Of a stretch of 5,510 nt of DNA, positions 5,395 to 5,510 are shown in pieces. The first letter of the stretch is position 1; each line of letters begins with the position of its first letter. A program made the translations under genes and the position numbers. The stretch is from an uncultured Methanobrevibacter sp. Its GTDB lineage: Archaea > Methanobacteriota > Methanobacteria > Methanobacteriales > Methanobacteriaceae. The notes beneath the pieces are model-generated. The model saw only the letters and a program-made list of their open reading frames with translations. It had not been told where the DNA came from and searched no databases. The stretch is taken from positions 1 through 5,510 of the forward strand of contig CACZNW010000138.1 in the NCBI GenBank assembly GCA_902782595.1, written 5' to 3'.

Positions 5395-5510
5395 CAATTT
5401 TATGGAAATACTTGAAGATTTTTTTTTAAGTTGGTCAGAGATGTATCGGATTAGGAAAAAATATAATTTTCATAAAATATAAATAAAATAGTTAGTAATA
5501 AGTATATTAA

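Noticed and set aside
4030..5415. ORFs in other frames over the MATE gene (minus 4030-4263, plus 4612-4806, plus 5023-5415)
   Set aside because: They overlap a full-length MATE protein with all family signatures. Their hydrophobicity mirrors the membrane helices of the real frame.
5402..5482. 26-codon plus-strand ORF (starts MEILEDFF) in the right-hand intergenic region
   Set aside because: It has no ribosome site before the ATG, includes a T9 tract and lies next to the MATE promoter. A frame of this length is expected by chance in AT-rich DNA.
1..5510. CRISPR array, insertion sequence, tRNA, rRNA
   Set aside because: No regularly spaced long repeats, transposase, terminal inverted repeats or cloverleaf-like sequence was seen on either strand.

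Overview
The window looks like chromosomal DNA of a methanogenic archaeon of the Methanobrevibacter/Methanosphaera type. The DNA is very AT-rich, start codons are preceded by archaeal-style GGTGAT, GGAG or GAGG ribosome sites, promoters look like TATA boxes (TTATATAC, TTTATAAAT) about 25 bases before the expected transcript start, and T-runs follow genes. The genus is an inference from style; no 16S or marker gene is present.

Left part, + strand. The window opens with the last 25 codons of a gene ending in a very basic tail (stop at 76-78), followed by a T-rich terminator. Two tandem paralogous class I SAM-dependent methyltransferases follow (194-796 and 903-1487), about 60% identical by eye. 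Each has its own promoter, and the two promoters also resemble each other, so the duplicated unit appears to have included the control region. A GGAGG/CCTCC hairpin with a T-run separates them.

Centre, + strand. The second methyltransferase is tightly linked to two genes that closely resemble the bacterial wall-teichoic-acid enzymes TarI (ribitol-5-phosphate cytidylyltransferase, 1494-2204) and TarJ (ribulose-5-phosphate reductase, 2197-3213). The tarI ribosome site lies inside the methyltransferase stop region, and tarI and tarJ overlap by 8 bases, so the three genes look like one translationally coupled operon. TarJ would reduce ribulose 5-phosphate to ribitol 5-phosphate and TarI would activate it to CDP-ribitol. 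The predicted output is CDP-ribitol for a ribitol-containing surface polymer or glycan. No polymerase or transferase that would use it is in the window. This is the most interesting point here, because CDP-ribitol is best known from bacteria and archaea lack classical teichoic acids.

Right part, - strand. A 175-residue uncharacterised protein (3214-3741), with a possible PD-(D/E)XK/Rpn-like nuclease core, converges on tarJ so closely that the two stop codons abut inside one palindrome, probably a shared bidirectional terminator. Upstream of it on the same strand lies a 454-residue MATE-family multidrug/cation antiporter (3996-5360) with its own terminator and a promoter so close to the ATG that the mRNA should be leaderless or nearly so. 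The last 150 bases hold that promoter and no convincing gene. No rRNA, tRNA, CRISPR array or insertion sequence was seen.
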